From: Molossus alvarezi
Lineage: Eukaryota > Chordata > Mammalia > Chiroptera > Molossidae
Direction of reading: 5' to 3'
DNA: 64,000 nt
NCBI GenBank assembly: GCA_037176705.1
Contig: CM073887.1
Location: 87,492,348 to 87,556,347 of the forward strand
In this document: one piece after another, positions 1-15,689 of the stretch
Position numbering within the stretch: position 1 is the first letter of the stretch
Layout: each line of letters opens with the position of its first letter
Made by a program: the position numbers and the translations under genes
Notes under the pieces: generated by a model
Databases searched by the model: none
Told to the model about the DNA's origin: nothing
What the model saw: only the letters and a program-made list of their open reading frames with translations

Positions 1-236
1 AACAAAAAAAAGAAAGAAAGAAAGAAACTGAAAATGAAACAGATTGACATATCACAGAGGGGAATAGGGAGGAGACAGGAAGAGATTAACCAATTTATAC
101 ACATATATGCATAACCAGTGGGCTCAGACAATAGTGTGGCGAAGGCCTGGCGTGAGCCAGGTCACTGGGGGGAGGAGGGTAAGAGCAGGGGGGTTGGGAG
201 CATCTGTAATACTGTTAACAATAAAATAAAATAAAA
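1..236 (+). mobile_element. L1 3' UTR and A-rich tail (5' part outside window)
   Basis: The segment contains ATGCATAACCAGTGGGCTCAG and an ACAATAGTGTGG stretch, and ends in CAATAAAATAAAATAAA. It is the reverse complement of the pyrimidine-rich 3' UTR at the low-coordinate ends of the minus-strand L1s in this window (for example 10720-10860 and 27270-27420), so this copy lies on the + strand. A polypurine stretch precedes the tail, as is usual in L1 3' UTRs. It is the only modern-type L1 end on the + strand. Confidence 0.8.
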
Positions 237-1259
237 AAGAAACCAAGAGTGGCTTTAGCAGTTTATTTGGTTGTTCACTGAAACCTGGAACCAAAAGATA
301 AATTCCTGAGGTGGCCAGGACTGTGGCAACACCTAATTGCCCAAGTCAAGGTGGGTGTGGCTGAAATAATGGACAGCAGAGCCAAAGTAATACTCAGAAC
401 AAGTTGATCCATGGAGACCTTTGGTGTGCGGGGTGTCCCCAGGTCTGAGTTAGATAGGCAGTCTACTGAAGTCTTACTTTAGTATAGTAACTTAATGTCA
501 TTTGTATTTAGTGTGATCTGAATAAACCTGAAACTCTAGTTCTGATGAGCAGAAGTCTGACTTGAGTCAGACAATAGAGTCTTGACTCCTGGAACAATTC
601 CCAGACTTGAGCCATTTCACAGACCCAGAGCCACTTGAATAAAGGGAGACCAGGTTCCCCAGAGGAACAACCCCGCTACACAGCCAAAAATATATTCAGT
701 AAATCTTCCTCCTAGCAATCCCCAAAGGAACCTGCAGTCATTTACCAGGGTGATGTGCATTCGGGAAGGTGAAATAACCAAACTTTGTGGAGTTTATAGG
801 ACACGGACCTCATTCCTAGAGGACCAAAGCAACATCATAGTGTACCAGTCACTGGAGCTTATGAAGGTCAGGTTCCTAAATTCATACCCTCTGGTTATTT
901 CCCCAGTTCTGGCATGCCGGTTGCAATAGACACATGCAGCAGCTGGCAGTAGCCCTACATTGTTTTCTTGACTCTTGGAATAAAGGTTATTATAGTAATA
1001 AAGGCCAAATGGAAGTCACCACAAACTTGCTTCCACTTACCAAATTAACACTGTTACTGGTTTGCTTCTCTGATTAAATAAAGCCTGACTGATACAGTTA
1101 CTCAGACCATTTTAAAGCTTACCTGGGGGTAATACTATGATTCTGGCTATATATAGTAAGGAAGAAATATGAGGTAAGGAACACTGATGACTTGGTCAGT
1201 TCAGCAGCTGACCAACCAAGAGAGGGTACCATCACCATCAGTAATATTCATGGTATTTT
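237..1259. other. unassigned old sequence, possibly ERV internal region
   Basis: No open frame over 60 codons and no modern L1 or SINE is seen. The base composition is balanced and the stretch around 720-1020 reads like decayed coding sequence. Phrases such as a run ending in GGAATAAAGGTTATTAT resemble internal regions of ERVL-type elements as I remember them, but I could not verify this. Treat the retroviral assignment as a guess. Confidence 0.3.
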
Positions 1260-1495
1260 AATTTTTCCAAAATATATTTTTATTGATTTTTTAGAGAGAG
1301 AGAAAGGGAGAGGGAGAGAGAGATTGAAATGTTGATATGAGAGAGAAACATCGATTGGCTGCCTCCTGCACGCCCCCCACATTCCCTACTGGGGATCAAG
1401 CCCAAAACCCGGGCATGTGCCCTGACCAGGAATCATACCAGCGACCTCTTGATCCATGGGATGACGTTCAATCCACTGAGCCACACCAGCCAGGC
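1260..1495 (-). mobile_element. Ves SINE, group B
   Basis: Minus-strand copy with the AT-rich tail at 1260-1285, a GA-rich stretch, and the tRNA-related head ending near 1495. It is flanked by CATGGTATTTT at 1249-1259 and 1496-1506, a perfect 11-bp target-site duplication. Confidence 0.93.
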
Positions 1496-1523
1496 CATGG
1501 TATTTTTAAAGAAGATCCCTTAC

Positions 1524-1715
1524 AGGGGTGGTGAACCTTTTTTCTGCCAAGGGCCATTTGGATATTTATAACCTCATTTGAGGGCCTTACAAAATTATCA
1601 ACTTCAAAATTAGCCTGCTATATTTGGTCAGGCTAATTTGGTGAGACTGTGATGTTAGCTGGTATTGACTTGGAGGGCTTTACATGGCCTAAGGACCGGA
1701 CATTTCCCATCCCTG
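1524..1715. mobile_element. hAT-like MITE (non-autonomous DNA transposon)
   Basis: Begins CAGGGGTGGTGAACC and ends in CCCATCCCTG, imperfect inverted termini. Internally it has the CTGCCAAGGGCCATTTGGAT and TTAGCCTGCTATATTTGGTC phrases typical of a mammalian non-autonomous hAT family that is abundant in bats. No clean 8-bp duplication survives, so the copy is old. Confidence 0.6.
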
Positions 1716-1997
1716 CCAGTGGTTTTATAAAGAAGTAGGACTTTTTAGTTATGAAATCCAACTTCTATCATGACCCAATGTCAGGTTAAATACATTTGTT
1801 TTCTAAAATTGAACATTAATCTATAGAATTTTCTTTTATTTTGGACTTTTATATTTCTGGAATACTTTATATTTCTGATGGTACAAAGAAGTTTGGAAAA
1901 GGAAAATTTTGGATTAACAATGGCAGTTCCTATTTTACTGTTATTATAGTAAATGAATGGATGAGTGGGATATTTATTAATAATAAATAACAAACAT

Positions 1998-2274
1998 GCC
2001 CTGGCCGGTTTGGCTCAGCGGTTAGAGCGTCGACCTGCGGTCCTGAGAGACCCGGGTTCGGTTCCCACTAAGGGCATGTACCTCGGTTGCAGTTTGTCCT
2101 CGGCCTGGTCGGTCGTGTGGGTGGCAGCCACTCGATGTGTTCCTTTCACGTCGATGTTTCTCTCTCTCTCTCTCTCTATTCCTCTCTCTCCCTCCCACTC
2201 TACCTGAACAAAAAAAAAAAAAAAGGAAAATGTCCTCGGGTGAGGATAAAAAAAAATAATAATAATAATAATAC
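1998..2274 (+). mobile_element. Ves SINE, group A, well preserved
   Basis: Full-length copy with A box-like TGGCTCAGCGGTTAGAG, B box-like GGTTCGGTTCC, a CT-rich tract, and the tail with GTCCTCGGGTGAGGAT followed by A-rich and AAT repeats. ATAACAAAC at 1987-1995 and 2275-2283 is a 9-bp target-site duplication. High identity to the group pattern suggests a relatively recent insertion. Confidence 0.95.
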
Positions 2275-2440
2275 ATAACAAACTTCATGGTTAATAAATG
2301 TATTAGTCATGCCTTTTATTATTTGTCCAACCTACAGCACCATATAAAGAATCTGCCCCGTAGACTATGGCTTTCTAGTTTCCATGGAATTTTGGTTTCA
2401 GTCTTTGATTTCTGTGAGACTTATGTCCTTTATTTGAGTT

Positions 2441-2547
2441 CCCTCTCCCCCCTCCCTTCTCTCCACTTCCTCCTTTCCCCTTCTCTTCCCTTCTCCCTGC
2501 GTCTCCTTCCTTCTCCCCTCCCCTCCTCTTCCCCTTCCTCTCCCCCT
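2441..2547. repeat. polypyrimidine tract, about 107 bp
   Basis: Almost uninterrupted C/T on the + strand (purines on the other) within otherwise AT-rich unique sequence. It is not part of a recognisable SINE or L1. Confidence 0.85.
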
Positions 2548-3639
2548 GTGCTGTGTACTAAGGAAACAATTAAATAGTGTTGGGAAGAGAGTGGTACATA
2601 TACCATCAAATTATGATTAGACTCAAAAATATTTTTCTTTCATTTAATATTTACTAAGCATTAATACCCTATACAATTTCCCCCTGTATTCTATAATTTA
2701 TTTACTGCATAGTTGGTTTTTAGTAATGTAAGAAAACTTTTAGCTCTGACTGAAAGTAGTTTTCTTTCTTAAAGGAAAGAGAGAAAACTATAACAGGCAT
2801 CTATATACACAGCATAAAGATTTAACTCATTATCATTTTACCATATTTCCTTTGACTATTCCCTCTCTTCTTTTAAGAAATATAACCTTTCAGATAGCAA
2901 TTTTAAGCATGCAATCGAAGTGTTGCCAACATCCTATTTGTCCTAATGACAATTCAGTTACCTTCTTTTAATTCCTTAAAATTCATTTCCTTTGATTATT
3001 GCCCAGATGAAGGAAAGCAGTCAAGGTAAGCATCTTGTTCTATTCTTGCCTTCACAGGAAAATCTGCTCATGTCTCACCACTAATAATGATGCTTGTTGC
3101 AGTCTGGTGGATGCCTATATCAGTTGTTAACCTGTTCAAAAAACAGAAACCACTGTAGGTATGCCAGAGGTAAATTAATACAGAAAACTAATTGCAAAAT
3201 TGTTGAAAAGACCAAGGAGCAAAACGTCAAAGTAGTTACTCCTGCTCCCATGACTAGGAAATCCTGCACTAAACTATTTCATGTACAAAAAAAAAATACT
3301 TCTTTTGTGTTAAGTTAATTAAATTGTGGGGTTTAACTGAAGCAGCAACTATCATTTACCTATATCTAATCACCTTCAGGCTTATCAAATGCATTTTAAA
3401 AATTCTCAATACCCTTGTTAAGTGTGTTAGAAGCTCTTTTGTTGTTTACAAATCAGATATGTAAGGAATTCATCTTACTGGACTTTTGAGTTGCATTTCT
3501 TTCATTATGACTCAAGTCAAAAAATTTTTAATATGTTTTCATATATTAAGAACAACTGGTATTTCCCTCCCACAAACTGTCGATTCACATTCTATGGCTG
3601 TTTTCCCATAGAATTGTTGGGGGTTTTTTTAACTGTTAT
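2548..3639. other. AT-rich sequence, nothing recognised
   Basis: Short spurious frames only. No mobile element with a clear end, no CpG cluster and no convincing splice or coding signal were seen. Confidence 0.5.
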
Positions 3640-4085
3640 TTATTATTACAGGCTTTTTTCCCCCCATATAATCATTTGTCTTTTAATTTTTTAATTTTTT
3701 TTTTTTTTTTGGCCTTCAGGAATTTTTGGTTTTATGTGTAATAAGTTTATCAATATTTTATTTTATAGTTTCTGAGTTTTTTTGGTCACAGTTAGAAAAG
3801 CCTTTATACATTTCACTCTCATCCACTTAGATATTATTTTGGAGTGGGATTTTAGGTAAGTAGAGATTAAATTTATTCCTCCTTTCCCCCCCTCCATAGC
3901 TGCCAGTTATTCTAATTGCTGAATCCACAACACTCGTGCTACCTTTGTCCAACATATGTTGCAACAATACCTGCACTTTGCATTCTGTTCCACTAATTTT
4001 CTGTGTATTTAGATGCCGATACCACATTATTCTAATTTTTATCTTTATAAAAACAAGTGGCCCATTTGGTTTGAATGTCGTCCTG
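3640..4085 (-). mobile_element. old L1 ORF2 fragment (decayed)
   Basis: Reading the minus strand, blocks around 3790-3860 and 3960-4040 follow the order of the L1 ORF2 segment that also occurs at 5800-6070 in L1-1 (for example the stretch around CCACATTATTCTAAT versus CCAGGCTGTTTTGATTAC). Divergence is high and no frame is open. Confidence 0.5.
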
Positions 4086-4094
4086 TACACCAAA

Positions 4095-4235
4095 AGGTTT
4101 TAGTTCTACCTAGGTTGTGGATTTGATCCCCCATTGGGGAGCATATGGGAGGCAACCAATCAATATTTCTCACTCTCTCTCCCTTTGTCTCCCTAAAATC
4201 AATAAACATATCCTCCAGTGATGATGTTTTAAAAA
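4095..4235 (+). mobile_element. Ves SINE, group B, 5'-truncated
   Basis: Contains CTAGGTTGTGGATTTGATCC, then GGGAGGCAACCAATCAATAT and CTAAAATCAATAAACATA. The tRNA-like head is missing or degraded. Confidence 0.8.
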
Positions 4236-4301
4236 TGTTTGTTCATCTTGTAGAGGAGGGTCACAGTCATTACTTTTCTATTGCATAATTTTCCTAACTA
4301 T

Positions 4302-4477
4302 TTTTTTATTATTTTTTAAATTGATTTTTTTGACAGAGAGAGAGATAGAAGCACCAATGTGAGAGAGAAACATCGATCAGCTGCCTCCTGCACGCCCCCA
4401 TTGGGGATCCAGCCTGAAACCGGAACCTCTCAGTCCATGGGATGACACTCAATCCACTTAGCCACACCAGTCGGGCC
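4302..4477 (-). mobile_element. Ves SINE, group B
   Basis: Minus-strand copy with GAGAGAGAAACATCGATCAG, GCTGCCTCCTGCACGCCCCC, and the head ending CCACACCAGTCGGGCC. A short imperfect flanking repeat (CTATTTTT...ATT) may be its duplication. Confidence 0.88.
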
Positions 4478-4869
4478 TATTTTTATTGCTTATATAAGGA
4501 TTAAAATAGGCTTATCTAGGCCCCTGAAAATAAAACCTGTTTTGGGGTCAATTTTTGGCAGGGAGAGTAATCACCTGATACAAAACACCAACTAGTCATT
4601 ATTATTGTTTTATTAGGTCAATATTTTCCGGTGTTTGATCACTATTGCGTTTTTCTTTAATTTAATTAATTTATATTTGTTACAGATGTTTCTCCTTTTT
4701 CCCCCACTGATTCCCCCCTCCCCATCCTCTCCCCAGCTTTGTTGTCCATGTCTATTGTTCATGCATAGATGCATATAAGTTCTGTGGTTTATCTCTCCGT
4801 CACCACCCCCTCTTCTGGGGATTGTCAGTCTGTACCCCACTTCCACGTCTCTGGACTACCCCATTCTTC

Positions 4870-8690
<3,821 letters not shown>

Positions 8691-8785
8691 TTGCCATTTT
8701 TGTTTAGTGTGGTTATATTTTTCTTCCTATTTCTCCTGCTAATTACAGCAGTCCTTTTAACATTTCTTGCAGTGCTGGAGTGGTG

Positions 8786-9649
8786 CTAATGTATTGCCTT
8801 AGCCTTTCTTTTTTTGTCTGGGAAGCTCTTTATTTGACCTTCTATTTTGAATGATAGCCTTGCTGGGTAGAGTAGTCTTGGATTCAGATCCTTGTTATTC
8901 ATGATCTTGATTACCTCATGCCATTCCCTTCTGGCCTGTAGTGTTTCTTGTGAGAAGTCAGCTGAGAGCCTTATGGAGTTTCCTTTATAGGTAACCTGTT
9001 GCTTATGTCTTGCTGCTTTTAGGATTCTCTCTTTGTCTTTAATGTTTGGGACTTTGATTACTATGTGTCTTGGTGTGGGCCTGTTTGGGTTCTTCTTACT
9101 TGGGGCTCTCTGTGCTTTTTGAACTTGAATGCCTTCTTCCTTCACCAAATTAGGAAAGTTTTCTGTCACCATTTCTTTGAATAGATTCTCTAACCCTTGC
9201 TCACTTTCATCTTCTTCGGGGACTCCTATGATGTGAATATTATTACGTTTCCAGTTGTCCCACAGTTCTCTTAAGCTGTCTTCCTGTTTTTTAATCGTTT
9301 TTTCCTTTTGGTTTTCTGATTGGTTGATTTTTTCTACCCTGTCTTCTAATTCACTGATCCGGTCCTCAGCTTCCTCTACTCTGCTGTTTAGACCTTCCAA
9401 TGTGTTTTTTATTTCTAATATGTCGTTTTCCATTTCTTTTTGGTGGTTTTTAATTTCCAAATGGTTGATTTTCAACATTTCTATGTCTTCACTCATGGTG
9501 TTCATTTCCTTACACATGCTGTTGAGCTTCCTCAAGATCATGGCTGTGTATTCTAGTTCTGTTAACTTGCTTAACTGCACCTCATTTAGTTCATCTTTGG
9601 TAGAGGTCTTTTGTTCTTTCATTTGGCTTTTGTTTCTGTGTTTCACCAT
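8786..9649 (-). CDS. L1-1 ORF1 protein (RNA-binding chaperone), C-terminus frameshifted
   Basis: Open from an ATG at 9647-9649 (MVKHRNKSQMKEQ, the usual kind of L1 ORF1 start) for 287 codons. The frame stays open upstream to 9757, but that part corresponds to 5' UTR. ORF1p is a trimeric RNA-binding protein that coats L1 RNA. Residues about 30-150 are a Leu/Ile/Glu/Lys-rich coiled coil. Then come the RRM-like region (NIHIIGVPEEDE) and the C-terminal domain (PRHIVIKVPNIKDKERIL, then YKGNSIRLSADFS). The frame ends early after SFPDKKRKAKAIH because of an indel in the A7 run of the codons after FPD; the adjacent frame carries the remaining residues of the usual terminus. It is the only nearly intact coding frame in the window, but is probably not functional. 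Confidence 0.85.
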   Translation of the reverse strand: MVKHRNKSQMKEQKTSTKDELNEVQLSKLTELEYTAMILRKLNSMCKEMNTMSEDIEMLKINHLEIKNHQKEMENDILEIKNTLEGLNSRVEEAEDRISELEDRVEKINQSENQKEKTIKKQEDSLRELWDNWKRNNIHIIGVPEEDESEQGLENLFKEMVTENFPNLVKEEGIQVQKAQRAPSKKNPNRPTPRHIVIKVPNIKDKERILKAARHKQQVTYKGNSIRLSADFSQETLQARREWHEVIKIMNNKDLNPRLLYPARLSFKIEGQIKSFPDKKRKAKAIH

Positions 9650-10492
9650 TTTGGCTATCACAGTGGGCTTTGGAGCCTGCCAAATTTTCCCTGTGGATGT
9701 TAGTGTTCTGCTGTTTGTGGCTCCCTCTCCTGGGTTTGGATGAGCGAGGGAGCACACACTTTAAACACCACTGTCAATTCTTACTGTTTCTGATTAGAGT
9801 TGCTAGCCTAGAAATGGTACAGTTATCCTGTAGCTTTTTGCCTGGAGGCTATCAGTAGAGGTTACTTGAAGAGCCTTGGGTTCTCAGTTGAATGAGAAAC
9901 TCCCTCAGGTACTCAGTGTAAAGGAATTTCCTGAGGGTGGGGCTGATTCTGGGTGTTAATGGGCCTCAATTTGCATTTCAACGACCACCGGTGGTGTTGA
10001 ATCTCTGAGGGAGGGGCACCGCTTCTCCCCAGAGCCCTGGGAAGGAGTAAAATGACCACTGTCCTTTGTGGTCACAACTCAGCAAAAGCTCTGAGTGCCC
10101 TCCAAATCCCGAGTGTCCCCACACAGTTCCAGTCCAGTCTGCCCTCCCTCTGCTGGAGTCCAAGGTAAGTGGCTGTTGCTGTTTTAGCTTCTGTCCCATC
10201 TCTGCACTGTGGAGCCGCTTGGGAGTTTAACCCAAGGGCACTGCTCCCAGCTAAAGCTGCTGCTCCCAGCCAAGGCCACTGCAGACCATGGGCTCCCAGC
10301 CCCCTCTCGCGCCTCTGCAGTCCTACCAGGTTTGAGTCAGTGTCCCTGGTTATGTGATCCTCCAAGCTGCTTTTCTGTTGCTTTGTTCTGACTATTTGTC
10401 TTTATTTTTGTTGTATTTCCAGTTTGGTCCAGGGAGATGGTCTGTGTAGCTTCCATTCACTCTGCCACCATTTTGGAATCCAATCACTATTG
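9650..10492 (-). promoter_or_regulatory. L1-1 5' UTR (internal promoter region)
   Basis: GC-richer than the rest of L1-1. In the minus direction it starts at 10492 with a degenerate YY1-like core and runs into ORF1. L1 5' UTRs act as internal Pol II promoters. The stretches around 10080-10330 recur in diverged form at 18650-19060 and 36900-37200 in the other L1s, confirming it as family sequence rather than host DNA. Confidence 0.75.
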
Positions 10493-10502
10493 TTTTTTGC
10501 AT

Positions 10503-10700
10503 CTTACTCTTTTTTAGTTCGATTTCCTTTTCATTCAGAAAGTTCAGTGAAGGTCTGTGAAAGGCAGACCTCCTTAATCCACTTCTCTGAAATATCTTTC
10601 TTTCACTTGTGAACAATAGTTCCACTTGTTATAGAATTTTATTCTGATAGTTTCTTTACTCCAGCACATTTAAAGTATTATTTTTTGCATTCCAATTTCT
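10503..10700 (-). mobile_element. old L1 ORF1-region fragment (host of L1-1 and L1-2 insertions)
   Basis: Minus-strand decayed L1 sequence around the end of ORF1. It appears to resume at about 19250-19317, 19461-19719 and 19951-20270 after later insertions. Divergence is high and no frame is open. Confidence 0.5.
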
Positions 10701-11565
10701 TTTTTTTTTTTTACTCTTTATTGTTGAAAGTATTGTAGATGTCCTCCTTTTTTTCCTCATTGACAACTCCTCCCTTCACCGCACTGTTGTCTGTCTATTG
10801 CTTATGCATATATGAATACAAGTTCTTTGATTTTTCCCTTCCCTACCACCACTACCCCCTTTTCCTCTGAGCTTTGTCAATCTGTTCCCTACTTTCATGT
10901 CTCTGGATCTATTTTATTTGTCAGCTTATTTTTTCATTATATTCCAAAATAAGTGAGATCATATGGTATGTGGCTTTCTCTGATTGGCTTATTTCACTTA
11001 GCATAATACTCTCCAGGTTTCTCTATGTCATCTCAATGGGTAAGAGATCTTTCTTTCTTACAGCTGCATAGTTCTCCATTTTGTATATGTACCACAGCTT
11101 TTTTTATCCTCTAATCTACTGATGGACACTTGTGCAGTTTCCAGATTTTAGCTATATAAATGCACTGCCATGAACATAGGGGTACATATATTCTTTCTGA
11201 TTGGAGTTTCAAGCTTCTTAGGGTATATTCCTAGAAATGGAATCATTGGGTCAAATGGCAGTTCCATTATTAATTTTATGAGGAAACAACATATTGTTTT
11301 CTATAGTGGCTGCACCAGTCTGCATTCCCACCAGCAGTGTACTAGAGTCCCCTTTTCTCCACATCCTTGCCAGCACCTATTGTTGAGGATTTGTTGATGA
11401 TGGCTATTCTGACAGATGTGAGGTGATACCTCATAGTCATTTTAATTTGCATCTCTCTGATGATTAGCGATGCTGAGAATTTTTTCATATGTCTCTTGGC
11501 CATTTGTATGTCCTCTTTGGAGAAGTGTCTATTCAGATCTTCTGCCCATTTTTTGTTTTTTGGGT

Positions 11566-11667
11566 TGGTTTTTTTTTTGGTGGTATGTGCCCCTAGCGGG
11601 AACCAAACCTGGGACTGTCTGGTCCACAGACCGACGCTCAACCACTGAGCCAAACTGGTCAGGGCTC
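11566..11667 (-). mobile_element. Ves SINE, group A, truncated, inside L1-2
   Basis: Only the tRNA-related head is present: GCCCCTAGCGGGAACCAAAC, a GGGACTGTCTGGTCC phrase and the end CCAAACTGGTCAGGGC. Flanking TCTTCTGCCCAT at the L1 junctions (about 11538-11549 and 11666-11677) is the target-site duplication. Confidence 0.85.
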
Positions 11668-14639
11668 TTCTGCCCATATTTTAAATTGGATTGTTTGTCT
11701 TGTTGAGTTGTATGAGAACTTGATATATTTTGGATATTAACCCCTTATCTGATATATCATTAGTGAATATGTTCTCACATATAGTGGGTTCTCATTTCAT
11801 TTTGATGCTGATTTCTTTAGCTGTGCAGAAACATTTTTAGTTTGATGTAGTCCCGTTTATTAATTTTTTCTTTTGTTTCTCTTGCTCTAGACAATGTGTC
11901 AGTGAAAATTTTGCTATCTGTGATGTCTGAGATTTTGCTGCTTCTGGTTTCTTCTAGGATTTTTATGGTTTCACAACTTACATTTAAGTCTTTTATCCAT
12001 TTTGAGTTTATACTTGTGTATGGTGTAAGTTGGTGGTTTAGTTTCTGGTTTTGTTTTGTTTGTTTGTTTTTTGCATTTACGTGTTCAAATTTCCCAACAC
12101 CATTTATTGAAGAGAATGTCTTTACTCCATTTTGTCCCCTTACCTCCTTTGTCAAATATTAATTGAATACAATGTCATGGGTCAATTTCTGGGTTCTCTT
12201 TTTGGTTCTATTGATCTATGTGCCTGTTCTTGTGCCAGTGCCAGTACCAGGCTGTTTTGATTACAGTCACTTTGTTGTATAACCTGATATTTGCTATGGT
12301 GATCCCTTCAGCTTTGTTCTTCTTTTCAAGATTGTTGTGGCCATGTGAGGTCTTTCTTGATTCCATATAAACTTTCAAAGTATTTGTTCTAGATCTGTGA
12401 AATATGCCATTAGCATTTTAATAGGGATAACTTTGAATCTGTAGATACATTTGGGAAGTATGGACATTTTAATGATGTAGATTCTTCCAATCCGTGTACA
12501 TGATATATGCTTCCACTTTTTTATATCTTCCTCTATTTCTTTTTTTCAATGTCCTGTAGTTTTCTGAAAACAGATCCTTTACCTCCTTGGTTAAGTTTAT
12601 TCCTAGGTTTCTTATTTTGTTGTTGTTGTTGTTGTTGTTGTTGCAATGGTAAATGAGATTTTGTTCTAGTTTTTCTTTCTGAGTGTTCATTATTCATGTA
12701 TAAGAATGTTATCAATTTCTGGATGTTCATTTTGTATTCTACTACTTTGCCAAATTCATTTATTAAATTTAGTAGATTTTGGTGGAATCTTTAGGGTTTT
12801 CTATGTACCATATCATGTCATCTGCAAATAATGACAGTTTTACTTCCTCCTTTCCAATTTGGATGCCTTTTATTGTTTCTTCTTGTCTGATCACTGTGGC
12901 TATGACTTCCAGTAGTATGTTGAATAAGAGTGGTGAAAGCAGGCATCCCTGTCTTATTCCTGTTCTTAATAAAAATGCTTTTAATTTTTGCCCATTGAGT
13001 ACAATGTTGGCTGTAGATTTGTCATATATGGACTTTTTTATGTTGAGGTATGATCCCTCTATTACCGCTTTGCTGAGAGTTTTTATCAGAAATGGGTATT
13101 GGGTTTTGTCAAATGCTTTTTCAGAATTTATTAATATGATCTTATGATTTATCTTTCACTTTGTTTATGTGATATATTACATTTATTAATTTGTGAATAT
13201 TGTACCAGCATTGCATCCCTGGGATGAATTCTACTTGGTCACAGTGAATAATTTTTTAATATATTGTTGGATTCAATTTGCTAATATTTTGTTGAGGATT
13301 TTGAAATCTATGTTCATCAAGGATATTGGCCTGTTATTTTCTTTCTTTGTAGTGTATTTATCTGGTTTTGGAATTAGGATAATGCTGGTGTCATGAAAAA
13401 GCTTGGGAGTCTTCCTTTCTCTTGAATTTTTTGGAATAGTTTGAGAATAGGTGTTAGTTCTTCTTTGAATATTTGGTAAAACACCCCTGTGAAGCCATCT
13501 GGATCAAGGCTTTTGTTTTCTGGGAGTTTATTGAGTAGTACTTCAATTTCCTTAGCTGTTATTATTCTTCAGCTTTTGGCTCTTCCAAGTTGAGACTTGG
13601 AAGATTGTATGATTCTAGGAATTTTTGCCCAGGTTGTCCAATTTTTTGGCATATAATTGTTCATAGTATTTTATTACAATCCTTTGTATTTCTATGGTGT
13701 CTGTTGTTATTTCACCTCTTTCTTTTCTGATTTTATTAATTTGGGTGAGACTGGCTAAAGTTTCCGTGATCTTGTTTATCTTTTCAAAGAATCAGCTCTT
13801 GGTTTCATTGATCTTTTGTATTTTTTTATGTGTGTCTATGTCATTTATTTCTGCCCTCATCTTTATCATTTCCTTACTTCTACTTACTCTGGGTTTTCCT
13901 TTTTGCTCTCTTTTTATTCTTTAAGTTGTAGGGTTAGATAGTGTATTGGTAATTTTTTTTGGTTTCTTAAGTTAGGCCTATTATTGCTATGAACTTTCCT
14001 CAGGACTGCTTTCACTGTGTGCCATAGATTTTGTCTTGTTGTATGTTCCTTTTCATTAGTTTCCGGAAAGTACTGGATTTCTTTCTTGATCTCAATGGTA
14101 ACGCATTCATTGTTTAATAAAATGCTATTTAGCCTCCATGTGTTTCAATGTTTCTGAGTGTTTTATGTCATTGATTTCTAGTTTCATGCCATTGTGATCT
14201 GAGAAGATACTTGATATGATGTCAATCTTCTTTTAAAAAAAAAAAAAAATCTTTATTGTTGGATGTAAAATGTATTACAGATGTTCCACATTTTTACCCC
14301 ATCGACCCCCTCCTCCCCACTCCCACCTCCCTCCCACCTTTTCCCACACTATTGTCTGTGTCCATTGGTTATGCATATAAGTTTTTTAATTTATTTCTTC
14401 CCACCCCTCCAACCCCTTTCCCTTTGAGGTTTGTCAGTCTAGCAATGAATTTGTACTTCTTAATCTCTTCACCTTTTTCACCCATTCCCCCAATTCTTCT
14501 CCCAACTGGCAACCAACAAAATGATCTCTGTATCTATGAGAATGTTTCTGTTCTACCTGGTCATTTTGTTTGTAGATTCCATTGTTGATAGATATGTATT
14601 CATTGCCATTTTGTTTGTTCATATATTTTATCTTTTTCT

Positions 14640-15540
14640 TCAAAAAGACCCTTCATCATTTCATATAATAACGGTTTGGTGGTGATGAACTCCTTTAACT
14701 TTTTCTTATCTGGGAAAGTTTTTATATGGCCATCGATTCTAAATGACAGCTTTGCAGGATAGAGTAATCTTGGTTGTAGGTTCTTGGTTTTCATCACTCT
14801 GAATATTTCTTGCCACTCCCTTCAGGCCTGCAAAGTTTCTTTTGAGAAATCAGCTGACAGCCTAATGGGAACTCCCTTTAGGTAACTAGCTGCCTTTCTC
14901 TTGCTGCTTTTAAAATTCTCTCTTTGTCTTGAACCTTTTGCATTTTGATGATGATGTGTCTTGATGTGGGCCTCTTGGGGTTCATCTTGTTTGGGACTCT
15001 CTGTGCTTCCTGGACTTGTATGTTTGTTTCTTTCACCAAGTTAGGAAAGTTTTCTGCCATTATTGTTTCAAACAGGTTTTCGATTTCTTGTTCTCACTCT
15101 TCTCCTTCTGGCACCCCCAAGATGCGAATGTTGGCACGCTTTAAGTTGTCCCAGAGGCTCCTTACACTATCCTCATTTTTTTGGATTCTTTTTTCTTTTT
15201 GCTGTTCTGATTGGGCATTTTTTGCTTCCTTATATTCCAATTGATGGCTTACTCCTTGGATTTATGTACTCTATTATTGAAGCTGTGTAAATTATTCTTT
15301 ATTTCAGTTAATGCTTCCTTCAATTCTAACTGTGTATCCATGATTTCTGACTGGTCCTTTTTTACGCTCTTGAGGCCCTCCCTAAGTTCACTGAGGTTCT
15401 CACTAAGTTCATTGAGCATCCTTATAAGCAGTATTTTGAACTCAGCATCTGTTAGGTTGCTTATCTCCATTTCGCTTAGTTCTTTTCTTGGGGTTTTGTT
15501 CTGTTCTTTCATTTGGGACCTGTTTCTTTGTATGCTCATT
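14640..15540 (-). pseudogene. ORF1 of HAL1-like copy 1, decayed
   Basis: Open pieces at 15249-15539 (N-terminal, QMKEQ-type start region and Leu/Glu/Lys-rich coiled coil), 14878-15060 (AENFPNLVKE, IQVQEAQRVPNKMNPKRP, IIIKMQKVQDKERILKAAR) and 14600-14797 (NLQPRLLYPAKLSFRIDGHI, FPDKKKLKEF) follow the order of an L1-type ORF1 RNA-binding protein. Frameshifts separate the pieces. Relative to L1-1 it differs at many positions (for example NKMNPKRP against SKKNPNRP), which fits a separate lineage. Confidence 0.75.
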
Positions 15541-15689
15541 TTGGCTGCCTCCCTGTGTTTGTTTCAGTGTATTACTTAATGACAGGTATGGGGCTCACTG
15601 AGACCAGATGCTGCTCGTTTGAAAGAATTTAGGAAAAGCCTGAAGCAGGATCCAAGACAGGACAATCCTATGGTTAAGCAAGTGGCAAC

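Noticed and set aside
1998..2110. tRNA gene at the head of a Ves SINE (and similar heads elsewhere)
   Set aside because: A and B box-like sequences are present, but the segment continues into the SINE body, has flanking duplications and lacks a clean cloverleaf.
9255..9743. 162-codon + strand frame, hydrophobic
   Set aside because: Antisense of L1-1 ORF1; the Phe/Leu/Ser richness comes from the complement of Lys/Glu codons in the coiled coil.
9650..9757. Upstream in-frame extension of L1-1 ORF1 to 9757
   Set aside because: The ATG at 9649 with MVKHRNKSQMKEQ matches the usual L1 ORF1 start; the extra 36 codons correspond to 5' UTR in the other copies.
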